Shown piece by piece: positions 61,194 to 64,000 of a stretch of DNA of 64,000 bases (the stretch's first letter is position 1; each line of letters begins with the position of its first letter). The stretch comes from Pseudomonadota bacterium (GTDB lineage: Bacteria > Pseudomonadota > Alphaproteobacteria > SHVP01). The notes below the pieces were generated by a model. It was not told where the DNA came from. It saw only the letters and a list, made by a program, of their open reading frames with translations, and searched no databases. The translations under genes were made by a program, and so were the position numbers. The stretch covers positions 28,786 through 92,785 of the forward strand of contig JAQBYN010000011.1 of the NCBI GenBank assembly GCA_027622715.1, written 5' to 3'.

Positions 61194-61562
61194 ATGTGGC
61201 GTCAGGCAGAACAAAGCGTGGAGCGCGAGGTCGACGAGCAGGTCCAACGTCTGCCCCATCGGTCCGTGCCTCGGCCCGCTGCGCGCATCGTCTTGAAGCC
61301 GGGCGGCACGGGGTTTCCGGCGCGGCTTGCCAACGCGATCCTCGGTGACGAGGCCGCTGATCCGATCGCCCCGCTTAGTCCGCGCGAGACCGAATGCCTG
61401 GAGTGGACGGCCCAAGGCAAGACGACCTGGGAAATCGCGCAGATCCTTTGTCTGTCCGATTCAACGGTGAACTACTACATCCGCAATGCGATGAAGAAAC
61501 TTGCCGTTCACACCAAGGCGCATGCGGTGTCGAAAGCCGCCGTGTTGGGGATGTTCGGATGA
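61194..61562 (+). CDS. LuxR-type HTH regulator lacking a sensor domain
   Basis: 122 residues from the ATG at 61194, with GAGGG five bases before; an ATG at 61182 is also possible. Only the C-terminal LuxR/GerE helix-turn-helix is recognisable: LSPRETECLEWTAQGKTTWEIAQIL then LSDSTVNYYIRNAMKKLAVHTKAHAVSKAAVLG (landmark STVNYYIRNAMKKL). The sequence of the HTH is of the autoinducer-LuxR type, but the usual N-terminal ligand domain of about 160 residues is missing. Instead there is a 55-residue basic, Pro-containing leader. The stop overlaps a following small ORF in ATGA. Confidence 0.8.
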   Translation: MWRQAEQSVEREVDEQVQRLPHRSVPRPAARIVLKPGGTGFPARLANAILGDEAADPIAPLSPRETECLEWTAQGKTTWEIAQILCLSDSTVNYYIRNAMKKLAVHTKAHAVSKAAVLGMFG

Positions 61563-61879
61563 CCGTCGATTTGAGTTGGGCGGCCGTTGCGCCGCTCGAT
61601 ACCAGTTTGAGGGCCGGGTTTGTGACGCCATCTCGGCGTCTCGCGGCCAAGCTTCCCCTGCGCCGCACCCAGGGGAGGGAATTGTGGACGTTGGCCGCTT
61701 GTGCCGACGGCGGGCCCCCGCCTCCTCTGGGATCCGTTTCGCGACCTGCGGGGCAGTCCGCGCCCTCAAAATATTTGGCGTTCGCGCCATCACCGTCTTT
61801 GGCGTTCGCGCCACTAGCGTCCGGTATTGAAGACATGCCGGGCTACGTATCTGCACAAGTTGAACTGGAGATGAAATGA
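61559..61879 (+). CDS. Doubtful small ORF between the LuxR-type gene and a second small ORF
   Basis: 106 residues, Ala/Pro/Ser-rich (for example GGPPPPLGSVSRPAG and YLAFAPSPSLAFAPLAS), without homology I can recall. In its favour it has ATGA overlaps with both neighbours (61559-61562 and 61876-61879). Against it are low-complexity composition, an internal direct repeat TTTGGCGTTCGCGCCA, and no clear ribosome site. If it is not a gene, this 313-base stretch holds nothing else I can recognise. Confidence 0.3.
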   Translation: MTVDLSWAAVAPLDTSLRAGFVTPSRRLAAKLPLRRTQGRELWTLAACADGGPPPPLGSVSRPAGQSAPSKYLAFAPSPSLAFAPLASGIEDMPGYVSAQVELEMK

Positions 61880-62058
61880 CTGAGTTAGCCGCGAACGGAT
61901 CTGGGGCCGGCCGCTGGTTTCGGCTCAAGAAACTCGCACACGCGATCGGCGTTCAGAAACGACAGACCAAGGCCGCTCCGAAAAGAGATGCCCATGCCGA
62001 CTACTGGCAGGTACGCAACCACCGTAGTCCATCGCCAACCACGTCTATTCGCAAGTAA
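61876..62058 (+). CDS. Small basic hypothetical protein
   Basis: 60 residues with GGAGATGA just before the ATG. The product is short and strongly basic (RWFRLKKLAHAIGVQKRQTKAAPKRD) with no recognisable domain. The ribosome site makes it plausible, but the evidence is thin. Confidence 0.35.
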   Translation: MTELAANGSGAGRWFRLKKLAHAIGVQKRQTKAAPKRDAHADYWQVRNHRSPSPTTSIRK

Positions 62059-62150
62059 GCACCGGTCGCGCCGGCGCCAACACAATTAACAATGCCGCAA
62101 CGCGGCAACGGTGGAAATGACCGCTCCACCGCACAAGGGAGGTCTGCAAC

Positions 62151-62609
62151 ATGTTCACCTACGAGCTTTACGTCTTTGAGCGTGGCCGCTGGATGCTCGA
62201 ATCCTCATTCGGGGCCGAGCGGCGAAACGAGGCCCTCGACCTTGCCCGCCGCATCGAAGCGCACCGCAGCGCTGACGGCATTCAAGTCATCCGTGAGCGG
62301 ATCGATCCGACGAGCGGCGGCATTGAGCGCTCGACCGTTTACAACACCTGGCGGCGGCGCAAGGCAATGGCTTGGCGCGAGGCTCGGGGCGACGATCCAG
62401 GACCCTATGCCGATGTGCTACGCGAGGAGCCGCTAGACGACCTTCTGCCCGAGCCAATCTATCTGACGGTCGATGGGGTGAGCGACGGTTCGCCGGCGAC
62501 CGGGCCGGTCGTCGCCAAGTTGATCGCGCTCGCGCTCGCAAGCTTTGGGTTGGCCACCTTGGTTACCGCTGTACACAGCGGCGCGACCGCCGGTGCGATG
62601 GGGCTCTGA
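62151..62609 (+). CDS. Hypothetical protein with C-terminal membrane helix
   Basis: 152 residues with a GGGAGG ribosome site. The N-terminal part is an alpha/beta segment (FTYELYVFERGRWMLESSF, RRNEALDLARRIEAHRSADGIQVIRERID), and a single hydrophobic helix near the end (VVAKLIALALASFGLATLVTAV) would anchor it with a short tail outside. This tail-anchored layout is uncommon. It is 7 bases before the pentapeptide-repeat gene, so they are probably cotranscribed. Function not recognised. Confidence 0.6.
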   Translation: MFTYELYVFERGRWMLESSFGAERRNEALDLARRIEAHRSADGIQVIRERIDPTSGGIERSTVYNTWRRRKAMAWREARGDDPGPYADVLREEPLDDLLPEPIYLTVDGVSDGSPATGPVVAKLIALALASFGLATLVTAVHSGATAGAMGL

Positions 62610-62616
62610 GGGTGCC

Positions 62617-63744
62617 ATGACGCCGCAAGACTTTGTCGACATGCTGCGCCGACATGAGCGCTTCTTGCGCCGACAAAGCGGTGGTCGGCGCGCGGTGCTG
62701 ACCAATATTGACTTGTCGGGCCTGCGGCTTTCCAACATGAACCTGCGGGAAGCAAAGTTGACCGGGGTCAGTTTTCGGAAGTGCCGTCTCGTCAACGCCG
62801 ATTTTTCCTTTGCCGACCTTTTTGCGGCGGATTTTGCGGAGGCCGAACTGACCGGCGCCAATATGAAGCGCGCCGATCTGCGGGGTGCGCGTTTGTGCGG
62901 CGCGGTGCTGCGCGACGCCAACCTCAAAGAGGCTGACTTGCGACCAGGTGCGCTGGTTGTCGATCAATATCAGCCGCGCGAAGGGGGCAGCGTGGATTTT
63001 TCCGTCGAGCGGCCGACCGAAGGAAACGGGCGCATCACCGACCTCACCGGCGCCGACATGCGGCGGTCAAACTTGGAGGCCGCAAAGCTGCAAGATGCCA
63101 AGCTGGTTGGTGTAGACCTTCAGCGCGCCAATTTGAGCTTTGCGCGGCTCGAGCGGACAAACCTGCGCGGCGCCATTCTCACGGATGTCCGCCTTACCAG
63201 TGCCGATCTTGCGGGCGCGTCAGTCAGTGTTGCCTCCACGCTGTGGCCGCTCGATCTCCAGCTGACTATGCGCACGCACGCCATTTGGGCGGATTCCGAC
63301 GGGCGCGACGGGCGGCGGGCCGAACTCGGGCGCGGGGACATGCGTGATATGGACCTCTCCCACGCGTTTTTGTCAGGGGCAAATTTAGCGGGCGCCAATC
63401 TGTCCGGCGCAAATCTCACCAGTGCCGAGCTTGTCCTAACCAATCTTGAGGGCGCCAATCTCGACGGCGCCTATCTGTCGCGGACGGATTTGTCCGGCGC
63501 TAACCTGACCGGTGCGTCGCTCAAGGGGGCGGTGATCACAAGCGTCAAATTGGAGCCGGTGGTGGTGAAGCGGCGCGACGGCGGCCCCGGAAACAAGCTG
63601 GTTCAGACCAACTTCTCAGATGCGGACCTGACCGGGGCGGAGATCGCCTACACGAGTTTCCATAAATCGTTACTTGGCGGCATGAAGCCGGTCGGCGTGA
63701 TTGCCGCGATCAATAATCGGTTGGAGAGCTTGCAGACCATCTAA
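62617..63744 (+). CDS. Pentapeptide-repeat protein
   Basis: 375 residues from the ATG at 62617. An N-terminal helix (MTPQDFVDMLRRHERFLRRQSGG) precedes two blocks of A(D/N)Lxx repeats forming a right-handed quadrilateral beta-helix. Block 1 (about 30-120) includes LTNIDLSGLRLSNMNL and FADLFAADFAEAELTGANM; block 2 (about 165-330) includes LTGADMRRSNLEAAKLQDAKL and LSGANLAGANLSGANLTSAEL. An interruption of about 40 residues separates the blocks, and a second break of about 40 residues lies at 220-250. Some members mimic DNA and protect gyrase; this cannot be inferred here. Confidence 0.88.
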   Translation: MTPQDFVDMLRRHERFLRRQSGGRRAVLTNIDLSGLRLSNMNLREAKLTGVSFRKCRLVNADFSFADLFAADFAEAELTGANMKRADLRGARLCGAVLRDANLKEADLRPGALVVDQYQPREGGSVDFSVERPTEGNGRITDLTGADMRRSNLEAAKLQDAKLVGVDLQRANLSFARLERTNLRGAILTDVRLTSADLAGASVSVASTLWPLDLQLTMRTHAIWADSDGRDGRRAELGRGDMRDMDLSHAFLSGANLAGANLSGANLTSAELVLTNLEGANLDGAYLSRTDLSGANLTGASLKGAVITSVKLEPVVVKRRDGGPGNKLVQTNFSDADLTGAEIAYTSFHKSLLGGMKPVGVIAAINNRLESLQTI

Positions 63745-63782
63745 GGTGTTGCGTTGGGCGCGCCCACGGTGACACTCATCGA

Positions 63783-64000
63783 ATGAGCCAAGCGATTACC
63801 CGATCCGCCTATGCCGATATTGGCGATGCCCAGGTGCACTACCGGTACGCCGGTGGCGCCGGTCATGCGGTCGTTTGCTTTCACCAGACGCCGTTGTCGT
63901 CGCGCATGTACGAACGGGCGTTGCCGCAACTCGGCCGGGATCTGCGCGCCTTTGCCTTCGACACACCGGGTTATGGCGGGTCAACGCCGCTGACAGGCGA
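63783..64000 (+). CDS. Alpha/beta-hydrolase of the HxTP-type subfamily, N-terminal part (runs off the window)
   Basis: 72 residues from the ATG at 63783 to the window edge. The start is AYADIGDAQVHYRYAGG with VVCFHQTPLSSRMYE and FAFDTPGYGGS. The H-x-TP-x-S-S-R box matches HASPxSxR and HMSPVAS in the hydrolases at 57776 and 49228. The nucleophile elbow is beyond the edge, so whether it too has His instead of Ser cannot be seen. Confidence 0.75.
   Translation, partial: MSQAITRSAYADIGDAQVHYRYAGGAGHAVVCFHQTPLSSRMYERALPQLGRDLRAFAFDTPGYGGSTPLTG

Noticed and set aside
61375..61836. Minus-strand open frame opposite the doubtful small ORF
   Set aside because: No start context, no homology, and it crosses the LuxR-type gene in antisense; GC-rich DNA gives many such frames.
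63755..63766. 12-bp perfect palindrome TGGGCGCGCCCA before the last gene
   Set aside because: In GC-rich DNA such short GC palindromes are common and no repeat or promoter accompanies it.
1..64000. CRISPR arrays, insertion sequences, prophage genes, rRNA, integrase at the tRNA
   Set aside because: I looked for direct repeats with spacers, transposase and integrase motifs and structural phage genes on both strands and found none.

Overview
The window is GC-rich, densely coded bacterial chromosome. It is most likely from an alphaproteobacterium of the Rhodospirillales/Rhizobiales type. Pointers are an IalB-family periplasmic protein, a class III cyclase joined to a TolB-like domain, a Ku/LigD/MerR-TPR repair cluster, Nu-class (YfcG-like) glutathione transferases, and many CoA-, flavin- and glutathione-linked catabolic enzymes. 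There is no rRNA, CRISPR array, IS element or prophage. One tRNA, tRNA-Ala(CGC), lies at 8934-9009.

Layout. 1-9 kb is mostly housekeeping: a partial MATE transporter, a methyltransferase, an IalB protein, rlmN, four tandem paralogous mini membrane proteins, argG, a DUF3253 protein, folD/DUF167/YggT and the tRNA. 9-12 kb has a Spy/CpxP-like protein facing a cyclase plus a bactofilin-like membrane protein. 12.7-17.7 kb (minus) is a seven-gene catabolic operon: ICL/PEP-mutase lyase, cysteine hydrolase, two YfcG-like GSTs, CaiB CoA transferase, RidA and a small secreted protein. 17.8-25 kb holds a hydratase, SDR, YHS protein, glyoxalase II-like enzyme, maleylacetate reductase-like enzyme, DM13 protein, and an ArsR-SRPBCC-SRPBCC operon with a perfect palindrome over its promoter. 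25-29.4 kb (minus) is a quinone reductase, an acyl-CoA-dehydrogenase-fold oxygenase and a DMSO-reductase-family molybdoenzyme.

29.5-34.9 kb has the first of three paralogous methyltransferases, a superinfection-immunity-like mini protein, a serine hydrolase, a VOC protein, a class III aminotransferase and a BASS transporter. 35-40 kb (minus) is the non-homologous end-joining cluster (CBS protein, LigD, Ku, MerR-TPR). 40-64 kb is a second metabolic region: a TMADH-like flavoenzyme, methyltransferase paralogs 2 and 3, oligopeptidase B within a redox operon, MmgE/PrpD, a bicupin, SDR, AKR and GST enzymes, an amidohydrolase, a LuxR-type HTH-only regulator and a pentapeptide-repeat protein. It also holds four domains of an unusual alpha/beta-hydrolase subfamily; in the three whose nucleophile elbow is visible, the expected Ser is replaced by His or Arg.

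The most promising unknowns are the three-copy methyltransferase family with its own conserved N-terminal domain, the GxHTG alpha/beta hydrolases, the four tandem mini membrane proteins, and the seven-gene glutathione/CoA operon. Two probable single-base frameshifts were located, at 9654-9658 and 52781-52783. Gene-free gaps are all under about 300 bases, unless the doubtful small ORF at 61559-61879 is not a gene.
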